NCBI GenBank assembly: GCA_905221605.1
Contig: CAJNDS010002066.1
Span: 482,480-546,479 of the forward strand
Length of the DNA: 64,000 nucleotides
Direction: 5' to 3'
Origin: Symbiodinium natans
Lineage: Eukaryota; Sar; Dinophyceae; Suessiales; Symbiodiniaceae
In this document: one piece after another, positions 1 through 10,859 of the stretch
Layout: every line of letters begins with the position of its first letter
Numbering within the stretch: position 1 is the stretch's first letter
Position numbers and translations under genes: made by a program
The notes under the pieces: generated by a model
What the model was told of the DNA's origin: nothing
The model's input: only the letters and a program-made list of their open reading frames with translations
The model's database searches: none

Positions 1-405
1 CAAGCCACTCGTCAAATTCAGCATCCTTTAGCATTTCGGCATAGTGAGCAACTCGAAAGGGTGGGATTCCTTCCTCACCAAGGAGGAAGGCGTTTTCAGC
101 TCTGAGAGCTTCATGGTGTTCAGGCGCAAATGTATCCAAAGTCTTAGTCGAGGGCTGAAGAGCAAAGGCTTGTACACTATGCTGGAAGGCTTTCGATTTG
201 AGGTCATTCTTCATATAATCAACCCAAGGGATGTTCGGGATACCATGACCCTGGCGTATGGCCTGTGAACTGCGTTCCGCAAACATATGTGCTCCTCCAA
301 AGCTAGGGACATGATAAAGGAGGTTGGATGGATGATATGAATATGCAGTGAGGCGAAGGCCACTTTCTTTGTCAAAGTCTCGCGGCCTTAGCCATGGCTT
401 TGTGG
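1..405 (-). pseudogene. Uncharacterised ORF fragment downstream of the methyltransferase, partial at window edge
   Basis: Reading the minus strand from about 405 to 1 gives one open frame of about 130 codons that runs off the left edge. It reads like real protein (for example KPWLRPRDFDKESGLRL near its start and HYAEMLKDAEFDEWL near the edge) with no low-complexity bias. It lies directly downstream of the methyltransferase frame (388-1062) but in a different register, so the two were probably one ORF separated by a frameshift near 395-405. I recognise no domain. By position it is the C-terminal continuation of the methyltransferase-bearing element. It could instead be a separate overlapping ORF. 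The protein-like composition is seen; the link to the element is inferred. Confidence 0.5.
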
Positions 406-1448
406 AACGTCAGGCTTGACGTTACAATAATCGGAGCCATGCACAGGTCTCCAACCTGAAAACCACGGGCAAGGTCTTGGCCTGAGCGGGGCAAGTTTGG
501 AGTGTCTGGTGAAGAAAATTCGATTCCGCTCAACATGGCCAAAAGACGAGCCAGCGACAATATGACTGCATCCTTCCGTAATGCCGAAAAGTTTGGTGAT
601 GAACTCCTTGTGAATGCTCTTCATTGATCCCGCATTCTCTAGCAATATGTGAACACATGTAGAGAGTTGAGGGTCAATAGTGTTCAACGCGAGCAAGATG
701 GTGTAAATAACAAGCATGTGCTGGGATCTATCTCCGATCAAGCCAAGATTACCCTCCGCGAAGCCAGCGATACTGAGGTCCTGGCAGGGTGAACCAGCGG
801 GTATAATGATGGCAGTTTTCTGTGGCGAGACTTTTCCCAAAAAGTAAACCGCCTGCCTGAGGAGCAGACAATCTTGCTCCTGCAGTAGTTGCCATACATC
901 CCCAATTGCAATGCTTGGAATCTGCCACTTTTCAGGGGCCCACTTTTGCTCCTTGTTGTAATCGAACTTGTGACATATGATGGCTCTTGGATGGCTGTCA
1001 CTTTCGGCAGAAACCGCAGCGATGGGGTGTTGTTTAAGCGCTTCAGTAATAACGGCCCGCATCCGTCAAAGAGACTGAGGACAATATATCGCTCAACCCC
1101 AAGCATAGCCTTGATGCGAGCCTCTTCAGGAGTAGCAGAGGTACTGGCCGCGTTAGTACCTCTATCCTTGCGTTTAAGCTCGTTTTTTGGTTCCTTAGGG
1201 CTGATTCTGGAATGGGGCTTATCTTGCACAGCGTTGCTACATGGACTTCGCTCGCTTGGTAATTTGGCTTGCTCTCCTTGCTGGCCACATTCCTGCGAAA
1301 CATCGTCGCTATGGATAATGAAGGTCTCAGGATTAGTCTTCGCAACGTGGGAGATCTTTTCTTCTTGGTTGCAGGTGGGCGAGATTACTGCTCTTTTGGA
1401 GGCCTTCCCTCTGCGTGAGGGCCGGTGCTTTGAAAGCATAGCCTTCAT
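388..1448 (-). pseudogene. C5-cytosine DNA methyltransferase (DNMT3-like), frameshifted, likely from a retroelement
   Basis: Two overlapping minus-strand frames together carry the ordered motifs of an AdoMet-dependent cytosine-5 methyltransferase. Frame 738-1448 holds motif I (IVLSLFDGCG, around 1060-1090). Frame 388-1062 then holds motif IV with the catalytic Cys (AGSPCQDLSIAG), a G-L-x-G-x-R-S stretch, motif VI (LLENAGSM) and motif VIII (ERNRIFF). The spacing and the GSPCxDLS / GLxGxRS patterns resemble the DNMT3 class. The two frames meet just after the FDG of motif I and differ by one base in register, so this copy is broken there, and a second register change follows near 400. No target-recognition domain or motif X was identified. 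Cytosine methyltransferases carried by retrotransposons are known from Symbiodinium-type genomes. The neighbouring decayed ORFs on the same strand fit that origin, but no reverse transcriptase or integrase is visible here. Confidence 0.8.
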
Positions 1449-2406
1449 TAGGTGTTCCCTTGGAGGGAGTGACTTTTTCTGGCGTGTAGGAGTCTGGAAT
1501 GGTATCTGGGATCTGTGTTGAGTCCGAGGGTGCGTGGAGTCGGAGAATTTCCGGAAGAGAAGCCTGAAGAGAGGTGGAAGGGTGCAGGGATTGTAAGTGA
1601 GTGCTCCTGATGTGGACGGCTTCTATGACTAAGTCACCATAGTGGGACAAGGTACTCCAAACGTTTTCATGTCTGACTCCGTAAATGGAGTCATACAGAA
1701 CAATAGTCTGGTCTTGCTGAGTCCTGACGTGATGAACGACAAGGTATTGTTGGGCTTTCCGGTCGCAAAGGACTAGCCCAAGAATGACATAAGTATGCCT
1801 CATCACCCTGACAGTGTTTTCTAAGAAGCTATCGAGATCTTGTGCAGTTCTGCAGGCTTGCAGAAACTTGGCATGCTTGATCTTTTGCGTTGGTACACAG
1901 AAGTTAATCGGGAACGACTTCACGCTGATTGTGCACGTGTCGTTTCTGGGTCCCAACTCCTGGTGTGCATGAGCAATAGTCAGGTCAATAAGATTGCCAG
2001 TTTCTGCAAAAGGCTGTCCACAAAGAGGATTCTCATCTTCGTGGTCATGAATAGGTAGGGCGGCTATGGGTGAAGGCTGCACACATCTAGCGCATTTGCA
2101 GTCAATTCTAAAAAGAAGGCTATATGGGAGATTGTTGGGGATGAAAGAGACTGCCTTGGTGTAGACCTCAGTGAAACTCTGAAGTTTCAAGGGCTGATTA
2201 TTTGCAAGCTCAGTGTATGTTCCAACCGCGGCAGTGTCGAGCCTTGCTCTAACAATCTCTTGAAGGCTGTAACCGCAAGCAGCAAGGACGAGGGCTGCTT
2301 GCTTATGGTAGTACAAGAACTTCTTGCAGGCCTCATTGGGCCAAAGAGATGAGTCGGTAAGCAACAGCGATGGAGCAATGGGGTCCTGCCAGGTTTTGGT
2401 GAACAT
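1333..2406 (-). CDS. Uncharacterised 357-residue ORF upstream of the methyltransferase
   Basis: This is the longest uninterrupted protein-like frame in the left 3.5 kb: normal amino-acid mix, hydrophobic and charged residues well spaced, and four cysteines in a C-x-C-x2-C-type cluster (CKCARC, about one third in). Its C-terminal part (about 240-357) becomes rich in Ser, Pro and Thr, like a linker, and overlaps the N-terminal part of the methyltransferase frame in another register. I recognise no family. Its strand and spacing fit an upstream part of the same retroelement polyprotein, reached through a frameshift. The Met at 2406 may not be a true start, because protein-like sequence continues upstream in other frames. 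Confidence 0.45.
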   Translation of the reverse strand: MFTKTWQDPIAPSLLLTDSSLWPNEACKKFLYYHKQAALVLAACGYSLQEIVRARLDTAAVGTYTELANNQPLKLQSFTEVYTKAVSFIPNNLPYSLLFRIDCKCARCVQPSPIAALPIHDHEDENPLCGQPFAETGNLIDLTIAHAHQELGPRNDTCTISVKSFPINFCVPTQKIKHAKFLQACRTAQDLDSFLENTVRVMRHTYVILGLVLCDRKAQQYLVVHHVRTQQDQTIVLYDSIYGVRHENVWSTLSHYGDLVIEAVHIRSTHLQSLHPSTSLQASLPEILRLHAPSDSTQIPDTIPDSYTPEKVTPSKGTPNEGYAFKAPALTQREGLQKSSNLAHLQPRRKDLPRCED

Positions 2407-2495
2407 TCATTCTAAAGGTATCTGGCTCCCTGACCTGAAACCTGTGGACTGTAGCAGTGTGCCGGTCAATGCTAAAGGGTCGGCCAACATCCTCT

Positions 2496-3650
2496 TCAGC
2501 GTCGCGTTTTCGGGTCTGATCTTTGCTTTCTTGGTTCAGGGTATTGGGGCTGCCCTTCGGAAGGGGGATTAATGACTTGTTCATCGTAACCTTTCGGAGG
2601 TGATGAAGTGCCGCTAGGATACCCTTCCTTGGCGTGCTGGCTGCTTTGCGGCAACTCCTTTGGTGATATTCTGGCTGCCGATAGGGCGCTCGAGAGGCCT
2701 AGGGCTATCAATTTGTTGGGCGGCGTTGGGGCCAACTATAGAGACAGGGAAAGCGAAGGCCGGATGAAGCTTAAGCAGGCTAAGGATATCACAGTTGTGG
2801 CATCTCGAAAAAAAAGGGTAGCCCCCTGATGGATCGGAACAATGACATCGGATTTCCTGTTAGGGTGAATGTCAAGTGAGCACCTGTTCCTGAGGACAAG
2901 TGGCAGGGTGATCTCAGTCTTACCCTCAACTCTTGCAAGAATGTACTGCAAAGTTTGGGATTGCGAAGTGCTGCAATTGGAATCAAGCGGCCGGTCAAGC
3001 TGCTGTGGGTACTGCCACTCTTGCAGGAGCTTAAGGTGTTGCAGGGTGTGCCACAGATGCTGTGCTTGTGTGAGCGGCTCAACTCCATCACAGTTGCCTG
3101 TGATGAATACAATTGGGACATCCTGATCAAGGACGAGGTAACGCAGCTCAATCTCATATTTGTGCCACACAAACTGCGAAAGGCGTTTCCTTGCAAGAGG
3201 GTCGTATTCATCAATACCTCTAACATCGCAAAGCCTGCCTTGCCCAATCTTTGCTGGTGGTAGAATGGTTGTGAAGGAAGTGTTCTCGGATTTTCAGAGA
3301 TCGGGTTAATCGGCTTGCTAGCCCAGCGCGGAGCTTCTGCGACCTGCTGAAGGAGCTGAATATTCGCTTTCTTTTCGTGGATCAGAATACTACCGAGCTT
3401 GAGAAGCTCCTCAGCAACTTTGATGGGAGAAGAGATGTGAATGACGGGCACAATTTTGGCAGAGGCAATGGACTCACTGCGTTCTTGCCCTGCGAGACGG
3501 AGATTCTTGAAAAGGAGCCTGGAGGAAAAGAAAGATATGAATTCGAAGTAAGCAAGAAACTCGTTGAAGTGTTGAAAAGAAACGCGAAGAAACTTCGCAT
3601 AAGCGACATGAGCACCAGGCATCCAACACGAAGACTGGTCTCCCTTTGTC
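2496..3650 (-). pseudogene. Decayed upstream part of the methyltransferase-bearing element
   Basis: The minus strand remains protein-like up to about 3650, but the good reading switches frame: one frame reads well from about 3650 to 3290 (AHVAYAKFLRVSFQHFNEFL, later EELLKLGSILIHEKKANIQL), another from about 3280 to 2736 (VRGIDEYDPLARKRLSQFV, then LDQDVPIVFITGNCDGVEPL), and a Pro/Ser-rich frame covers 2735-2496. At least two register changes are needed to read it through, so it is probably a dead copy. No domain was recognised. A long minus-strand frame running on to 4510 is produced by the adjoining satellite and was not counted. Confidence 0.5.
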
Positions 3651-3719
3651 TCCCTTTGTCTCCTTTCTCCCTTAAATGGGGTTCTTCCGTTCAGGGTGAA
3701 GGAATTGGTTGCTGACCGC

Positions 3720-5190
3720 AACGGCGCACGGCGGTGGGACGGACCTTTGTTTCGACGCTCCCGCTGCTTTGGTTTCGCGCGAATTCCGTTGCGTTCTCGA
3801 TGCTCCCGCTTCGCGCGAATTCCGTTGCGTTTCGATGCACCCCCTGTGGTTTCGCGCGAAATCCGGCCTCTCGTGGCCTCTTCAGGCCTCTTCTGGGGGG
3901 CCACTGAGCTTGCCGGTGAGACGAGCCTTGGTTTCGACCCGCTGTGGTTTCGCGTGAATTCCGTTGCGTTTCGATGCTCCCGCTGTGGTCTTGCGCGAAT
4001 TCCTTTGCATTTCGATGCTCCTGCTGTGGTTTCGCGCGAATTCCGGCCTCTCGTGGCCTCTTCAGACCTCTTCTCGGGGACACTTAGGTTGCCGACCGCA
4101 ACGGCGCGTGCGGTGGGGCGGGGCTTTGGTTTCGATGCTCCCGCTGTGGTTTCGCACGAATTCCGTTTCTGGGGGGGCCACTTCGGTTGCCGACCGCAAC
4201 GGGGCGCGCGGTGAGACGGGGCCTTGGTTTCGACGCTCCCGCTGTGGTTTCGCGTGAATTCCGTTGCGTTTCGATGCTGTCGCTGAGCCGACGGCAACGC
4301 GCGAATTCTGTTGCATTTCGATGCTCCCGCTGTGGTTTCGCGCGAATTCCGGCCTCTCGTGGCCTCTTCAGGCCTCTTCTGGGGGGTTACCGACCGCAAC
4401 GGCGCGCGCGGTGAGACGGGGCCTTGGTTTCGATGCTCCCGGTGGGGTTTCACGTGAATTCCGTTGCGTTTCGATGCTGCCGCTGTGGTTTCGCGCGAAT
4501 TCCGTTGCATTTCGATGCTCCTGCTATGGTTTCGCGCGAATTCCAGTCTCTCGTGGCCTCTTCAGGCCTCTTCTGCGGGGGCCACTTAGGTTGCCGACCG
4601 CAACGGCGTGCGCGGTGAGACGGGGCCTTGGTTTTCGACGCTCCCGCTGTGGTTTCGCGTGAATTCCGTTGCGTTTCGATGCTGTCGCTGTGGTTTCGCG
4701 CGAACTCCGTTGCATTTCGATGTTCCCGCTGTGGTTTCGCGCGAATTCCGCTTTCAGGTCTCTTTTGGGGGGGCCACTTAGGTTGCCGACCGCAACGGCG
4801 CGCGCGGTGGGACGGGGCTTTGGTTTCGACGCTCCCGCTGTGGTTTCGCGCGAATTTCGTTGCGTTTCGATGCTCCCGCTGTGGTTTCGCGCGAATTCCG
4901 TTGCATTTCGATGCTCCCGCTGTGGTTTCGCGCGAATTCCGGCCTCTCGTGGCCTCTTCAGGCTTCTTCTGGGGGGCCACCGTAGGTTGCCGACCGCAAC
5001 GGCGCACGCGGTGGGGCGGGACTCCCACTGTGGTTTCGCGCGAATTTCGTAGCGTTGTGGTTTCGCGTGAATTCCGGCCTCTTCTGGCTTTGCTCGAGCC
5101 TCTTCTGGCCTCTTCTGGGGGGGCCGCAACGGCGCACGCGGTGGGACGGGGCTGTGGTTTCGCACGAATTCCGTTCCGGTCTCTTGTGGG
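3720..5190. repeat. GC-rich satellite, ~40 bp monomer in a longer higher-order unit
   Basis: Tandem, diverged copies of a roughly 40-base monomer containing GCTCCCGCTGTGGTTTCGCG followed by CGAATTCCGTTGCGTTTCGA. Groups of two or three monomers alternate with a spacer carrying CTCTCGTGGCCTCTTCAGGC and GGTTGCCGACCGCAACGGCG, giving a higher-order unit of roughly 250-300 bases repeated about five times. Most monomers contain an EcoRI site (GAATTC). Because the monomer lacks stops in several frames, long spurious ORFs appear on both strands. Confidence 0.9.
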
Positions 5191-5475
5191 CTCTTCAGGC
5201 CCCAGTGGTTGGCCACGGGTCTTTTTGACCCCAAGTTCCACACGCGTGCAAAGCCGAATCTCCAGTGGTTGGCATCTTTTTGACCCCCAAGCGAATTCGG
5301 CCCCCCACAAACTTTTGTACTTTTTGTTCTGGAGGCCACCCTGTTGTCCTGTAACAGGACTTGGGTGACTTTTTGTCCTCGGGAATGTCGGTGCTCTTCT
5401 GGCCTTCTTTGGCCTTTTCTGGCCCTCCTCACTGTTTGGGGTCTACGCCGGCATAATGAATTATGTAAAGGGGGC
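5191..5475. other. Unique spacer with a short imperfect duplication
   Basis: No gene seen. Two related stretches containing CCAGTGGTTGGC followed by CTTTTTGACCCC lie at about 5202-5232 and 5261-5288, a short direct duplication. Pyrimidine-rich TTCTGGCC repeats follow at about 5395-5425. Confidence 0.5.
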
Positions 5476-7118
5476 TCAAGGGGGGGGGCTTGAATTTGAG
5501 GACGAAGGGGGGCTTGAGAAGGGATGGACCGAGTGTGTCGTGTATGTTATTCTCCGGACGTGACCACGCCAATGAAGTCGCTCACTGTGCGGGTTCTTTG
5601 GGAGTTTGATGGTGTTGGGCGTGAACCAGTTGATGACCTCCACTCCGTTCAGCGCCGTTGTGTTCAATGTAGCCGTGGACAAAGGCCTGGATGAGGTCCA
5701 GTTGCCGTATGTTGGATCTGACCAATAGTGATGTGGTGTTGACTTGGAACAGCTTTTCAATCGCTTCCTCCTTGATGCAGTTGTCGCGGCGTGTCAACAC
5801 ACCCATCATGGTATGGTCCTCGATCAGGTTGATGCGGTGAGCTTTCATCCTGGCTTTTGCTTCACTTTGCTTTGCCGACGTGAGGATCTTTAAGTTTTGA
5901 AGTCTGCGATGTCGAGCCCGATCTTGTGGACTTCTGTCCGGAGGCGGACGTGGTGGACCAGCATCTCTTCGATCCGATCTTGGTATCAAGTGGAGTTGAT
6001 GTCGTAGATTTGACTCTCCATGTCGTCCCATGTTCTGCGTACTCACGACGATCTCTGCACACTTCCTATCACGGTGTTCTCTTTTTCTGATCAAGCTTCA
6101 CCGGTTTATGTTCTCATGTCACGTCCACATGCATCATGTCAATTCTCTATGAAACTGTATATGGTCATGGCTTCTCGACTTGCACGTGGCGGGTGTTCTT
6201 CTGCTCACTCCAAAAAAGGCGTCGGAGGTAGGTGAGATAGGTCGGCACAGGCATTTTTCACAAAGTGAAAATGGCAACACATACTAGAACACGTTTCAAA
6301 AATTCTGTGAGGTGGCTCAAGCCTGTACCATAGCAAAGAACATGAGTTCAGCCTTGGCGTCAGGTAGACTGAAGGCGCCGGAGTTCTGCTCATCGACGGC
6401 CTCCATGATGTGGCTGTTCTCGAGGCGCAGGGTGTTTGTTGGCTCGATTGTCGGTTCGAACGGAGTTCGAGCTGTCGTGGTTTTTATGTCCTCTTGGGGT
6501 CTGGAGTGAAGATTCTCGTTCTTCCCGCAGTTCGGGGAGCATCTGGAACAGGCGATCTGGTGGCCCTTTGTTCCTCCGTTCAGTTTTCAGGTTCTTCCCT
6601 GCGTTCTCCTGCGTTCTGGGTTCTCGGTGGAGCTGGAGGTGGGGCGGCTTAGGGTTTAGGGCCTAGGGTTTAGGGTTTAGGGGTTTAGGGGTTTAGGGTT
6701 TGGGGTTTAGGGTTTAGGGTTTAGGTGTGTGATGTTGCCGACGTTGAAGCGCTTCAATCTGGTGATCCTCGTCTTCAGGCAGCTCACTCTGGATCTCGTT
6801 GACGCGCGCCGTTCGCTTTGCTTGGGTTGAAAAGTGACATCGTCCATGCGTTGCTGGATTGACTGTGGTGTTGAGTCGATGGTGTACTGCACCCATCCGT
6901 TGAGTTCCTCTATGGCCTCTATGGTGTTGTGTAGGGACGCGATCCGATCCACTGAGTGACCAGGTCCTTGAGGGTCTGGGTCTCATTCTGTCTGTGGAGG
7001 AACTGGCTCTAGGTGTCATCTGGAGGGCCGCGACCGTCGCGAATGAGTAGGCGCCGTCGTCGATCTCGCAGTTGTAGAAGTGGAGTGCAGCCCACGCTAG
7101 ACCATCACGGTCCCACAA
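5476..7118 (-). pseudogene. Decayed minus-strand coding region, unknown protein
   Basis: Protein-like minus-strand sequence is spread over three frames. From about 7118: WDRDGLAWAALHFYNCEIDD; near 6950-6740: DRIASLHNTIEAIEELNGWV, then ELPEDEDHQIEALQRRQHH in another frame; near 6010-5880 a helical stretch (QDRIEEMLVHHVRLRTEVHK) interrupted by an in-frame TGA; near 5850-5660 DNCIKEEAIEKLFQVNTTSL, continuing in a shifted frame as NGVEVINWFTPNTIKLPKNP. Frameshifts plus a stop make a functional single-exon gene unlikely. Introns were considered, but clean AG|G acceptors were not found at most switches. A TTTAGGG tract (6647-6725) lies inside the span. Function unknown; it may belong to a mobile element. 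Confidence 0.4.
6647..6725 (+). repeat. Interstitial telomere-like tract (TTTAGGG)n
   Basis: About ten TTTAGGG units, some with an extra G, in the G-rich orientation on the plus strand. This is the left-most member of the telomere-like domain that continues to about 34.4 kb. Confidence 0.9.
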
Positions 7119-8090
7119 GCTGTTCCACTAGTTCCATTCCCATGGTTCGACTCATCCGTGGTGCTGCAGCGCCATTGGTGGCGTCGATCCTGGCTCCCCC
7201 AACATCGTCGCGTCTTGATGTTGACGCGCCTGCCGCCCACGCGCAACAAGAGGGCATGTGTTTGGAACAACCCAAAGAGCCCAATACCTCTGAATTAATT
7301 AAGGAAGATTCCTTCCTTGTGGATGGGCTCTTCCGAGGCTTTCTGGGCTCGCGTAATGGAGCTAATTTTTTGGGTAAGATTTTGCCCGTCACTTCCCCCA
7401 CCTAATTATTTCTTGTGACGCCGTGGGGGGGGGGGGCGGCGCCCGTTTTGCTCCACGCCTGTGTTACAATTATTTTCATGCCCAAGTGACTGTGAAGATG
7501 TATGTCGTTGTATGAGATGTGTGATTGCGAAATTGTATTCTGCTGCTGCTGTTGTTCGGCGATGTGATGCCCGCCCTCTTATGCAAGTAGGGGTTATTGC
7601 TCAAAGCACGGCAGAATCATCATTTTGCAGATTTTTGTACCTCGCCGCCGCATCGCATCCCAAGACTTTTTCAAAGTGGCTTCTGCACAGTCTCGCCATC
7701 GCCTTTTGTTTTTCCACCCGCGATGTCCAGCAGCCTTGGCCTCGGCATGCAAATTGAGCCCTATGCTTGGCTCCCGAATATACTCCCAACATAGGGGGGT
7801 TTACGAAAATAGGGGACCCCAATATAGATCCCAAGTAGTAAGACCCCCTTCAAATAAGGACCCCAATACGGTACCCCTAATTTCGGAAGCCCCCATATGG
7901 ACCTGAGCCCTAAACCCTAAACCTTAAAGGGTTCACCCAGTATACTCCCAACATCTGGCCCTCAGAATTCCTTTAGAAAGTCTTCAACGAGGGTCGTCCA
8001 ACCCTTGGGAACCACCTCAGAGCCCCAAGAGGGTCCCTTGAACAGGTAGTTTCCATGCGTTGGATGGGCGGGGCTGGGGGGGCATTTAAG
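7119..8090. other. No confident gene; unique sequence between decayed ORFs and telomere-like arrays
   Basis: A plus-strand frame (7013-7405) and a minus-strand frame (7105-7401) overlap here; neither shows a domain, so I do not call a gene. A poly-G run lies near 7426-7436. From 7795 to 7925 the text has several short G/C-run phrases (GGGGACCCCAATA-type) grading into the telomere-like arrays. Confidence 0.4.
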
Positions 8091-9060
8091 CTTAGGGTGC
8101 AGGGTTTTAGGGTTTAGGGTTTAGGGTTCAGGGTTTAGGGCTTAGGGTTTAGGGCTTAGGTTCAGGGTATGGGAAAGTTACTTTTTGGGATGGCGCAGAG
8201 TTCGGGTTTATGGGAAACGTGGAGGGCAGGCTTCACAGGGCCCAAGCCGTATACCATGGACTAAGGGAGGTGACATGATCCCTTAGTCTGGTCCCTTACG
8301 CCTTCTCACAATTTTGTGGATTAATTTGAGGGGTTCTGAAGTATGGCCCTTAGGTTTTATATGGTATAAGGGGTATGTTGGGGTCCCCCATGTAACAGCC
8401 TAACTTGCCTCAAAGTTTCACAGCTGCGATTTGGCTTCTGGACCTGTTTACCCTAAACCCTACACCCCTGGACACCAAACCCTTAAACCCCAAACCCCTG
8501 AACCCTAAACCCTATACCCCTAAACCCCTTAACCCCTTAACCCTAAACCCTATACCCTTAAACCCCAAACCCTAAACCCAAGTGTTTAGGGTTTGCTCAC
8601 ATCATTAGCTACACGCTCCAATCCCCAAGCCCTAAACCCCAAACACTAAAGGTTCACCTAATAAAATACAGGGGTCGAAAAATATTCCCTGATGGTCCCT
8701 TTGTCATTATTCTATAACAACCCCCAAAACCCTTTTTTTAATCATTCAGGCACCTAACCCCAAACCCTAAACCCTAAACCTTAAACCCTAAACCCTAAAC
8801 CCTAAACCCTAGTCTAACCAGTAAGGCCCCTACATTACTCCCAAAATCTTGCCCTCAAAATTCCCTTAGCCTTAACCCCTCGACCCGACACCCAGCATCC
8901 ACGTTAAGTAAATCCAAGCTTGCATCAATCTCCGCACCTGCGAAGCCCCTAAACCCGCACCCTAAACCGTAACCCTAAACCCTAAACCCTAAACCCTAAA
9001 CCCTAAACCCTAAACCCTAAACCCTAAACCCTAAACCCTAAACCCTAAGGGTCGAGGGTT
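8090..9060. repeat. Telomere-like repeats, mixed orientation
   Basis: TTTAGGG units on the plus strand at 8100-8165, then CCCTAAA units at 8450-8585, 8755-8812 and 8960-9048 (the last about 12 consecutive units). Unique stretches of 50-300 bases without a recognisable gene separate them. The flip from G-strand to C-strand orientation occurs between 8165 and 8450. Confidence 0.9.
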
Positions 9061-9186
9061 CCCCAATGCGAGGCCAGAAGCCCATGACCGTGGCAGCTTT
9101 GTCTGCTGCGGGCCTTGCAGCCGCCACCATGGGGGTGGAGGCATGTTTATTGTTATTATGGTTATTACTATCGTACTAGTATTCTT

Positions 9187-9189
9187 CTT

Positions 9190-9284
<95 letters not shown>

Positions 9285-9285
9285 G

Positions 9286-9340
<55 letters not shown>

Positions 9341-9342
9341 TG
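9187..9342. repeat. Compound microsatellite (TTG)n-(TTA)n
   Basis: About 31 TTG units followed directly by about 16 TTA/ATT units, then diffuse ATT-rich sequence to about 9520. Confidence 0.95.
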
Positions 9343-9519
9343 AATTAATACTATTGTTATTACTATTAGAATTCTTACTATTGCTATTATGATTATCATT
9401 ATGGTTATTGTTTTCATGATGATTATTTTTTCCTATGACTGATTTTTTGTGTTATGATGATGACCATTATTCCTATTATTCTTTTTCTTGCTCTTATTAT
9501 TGTGATTATTGTTGGATGT

Positions 9520-10385
9520 TTTTTTGAGGGTGTAGGGTTTAGGGTGTAGGGAGGCTTCAGGGTTTCTTTAGAGTTTGTGCCTGAGGGTTTTAGAGTGCAG
9601 GGTTTAGGATTTGGAGGTTAGGGTTTTGGGCTTTCGGGTTGAGAGCAGGTGGGTCAGCTTAAGGGTTATACCTTAGTCCACACAGGAGGTTTCATGGGGT
9701 GGGGTGTTCAGTGTTTAAGTTTTTCTTTTTTTTTTGGGGGGGGGGTGTGGTGGGTTTTCGGGCTTGCGAGTTGGTGGCTTCAATTATGTTTCAACCCTGT
9801 AGGGTTTATGAAATCTTCGTTTAGGGGTTCAGCGTTTACGGTTTCGTGGTTCCTTAGAGCCGTGAAATCCATCAACCGTTTGATGCCCCAAAACCTAAAC
9901 CCTAAGCCCCGAAACCCTGGGCCTTAAACCCGAAGCCTTCAACGCAGGGCTTTGCATCTTCGTTACGCTTCTTGGCTTTGCTTGATATTGTCCCGTAGAG
10001 TCTCTTAGCGTGAAGCCCTGCGCCCTTAACAAAGGTGCTTCTCCGTAACAAGTTGTTTGTGTTACACCCGAAGCCCTACAGCGTAGACGGGGATCCTTGA
10101 TGTAGAGCCGCCCACGTACGCCAGGCTTTTGTCAGCACTCGCGCGCCCGCGACAGCCGTGCAGGCTGGTCGAGGTTGGTTTGTTACGGTCTCGGACCTTA
10201 CCGCTCGTGGCCTTACATATTCGAATGTTTAGCTGGTTTTATGTCAAGATCTGTTTGTAAAGCGTGAGACAGCAAACTCTGCGCAGGGCCCAACAACTTT
10301 GATTGTATCTCGGCAGTGCTACTCGTGCGTTTAGTTCTGCCATGTTCTTGAACTCCACTATTCTGCTGCTGCTTGAACTGTCACT
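9520..10385. other. Degenerate telomere-like text and unique sequence, no gene
   Basis: 9530-9640 and 9890-9930 contain scattered TTTAGGG/CCCTAAA-like words. 9940-10385 is unique. A 92-codon plus frame (9649-9927) consists mostly of translated repeat and G-runs and is not called. Confidence 0.4.
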
Positions 10386-10515
10386 AGTATGCTTGGTACT
10401 GCTACTGCTACTGCTACTGCTACTGCTACTCATACTCATACTACTACTACTACTACTACTTCTTCTACTACGACTACTACTACTATTACTACTACGACTA
10501 CTACTACTACTACTG

Positions 10516-10555
<40 letters not shown>

Positions 10556-10573
10556 GTACTACTACCACTACTA

Positions 10574-10669
<96 letters not shown>

Positions 10670-10695
10670 TGACTACTACTATTCCTACTACTCTT

Positions 10696-10757
<62 letters not shown>

Positions 10758-10770
10758 GCTTCTACTACTA
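10386..10770. repeat. Long trinucleotide microsatellite (CTA)n with interruptions
   Basis: More than 110 copies of CTA/ACT with point interruptions (CTG, CTT, CTC). Its translation gives long Leu, Thr, Tyr or Ser runs on both strands, which are spurious ORFs. Confidence 0.95.
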
Positions 10771-10859
10771 CTCCTGGGGGTTCTTGGCGGGGTCCGAAGG
10801 TATGTTTCTCAGGTGCGGCGATGCGGCACCACCCGGAGGTTGCCTTTTTGAGGTGTAGG

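Noticed and set aside
2789-5432. Long Arg/Glu/Thr-rich ORFs over 3.7-5.4 kb on both strands
   Set aside because: Produced by the stop-free satellite monomer in several frames.
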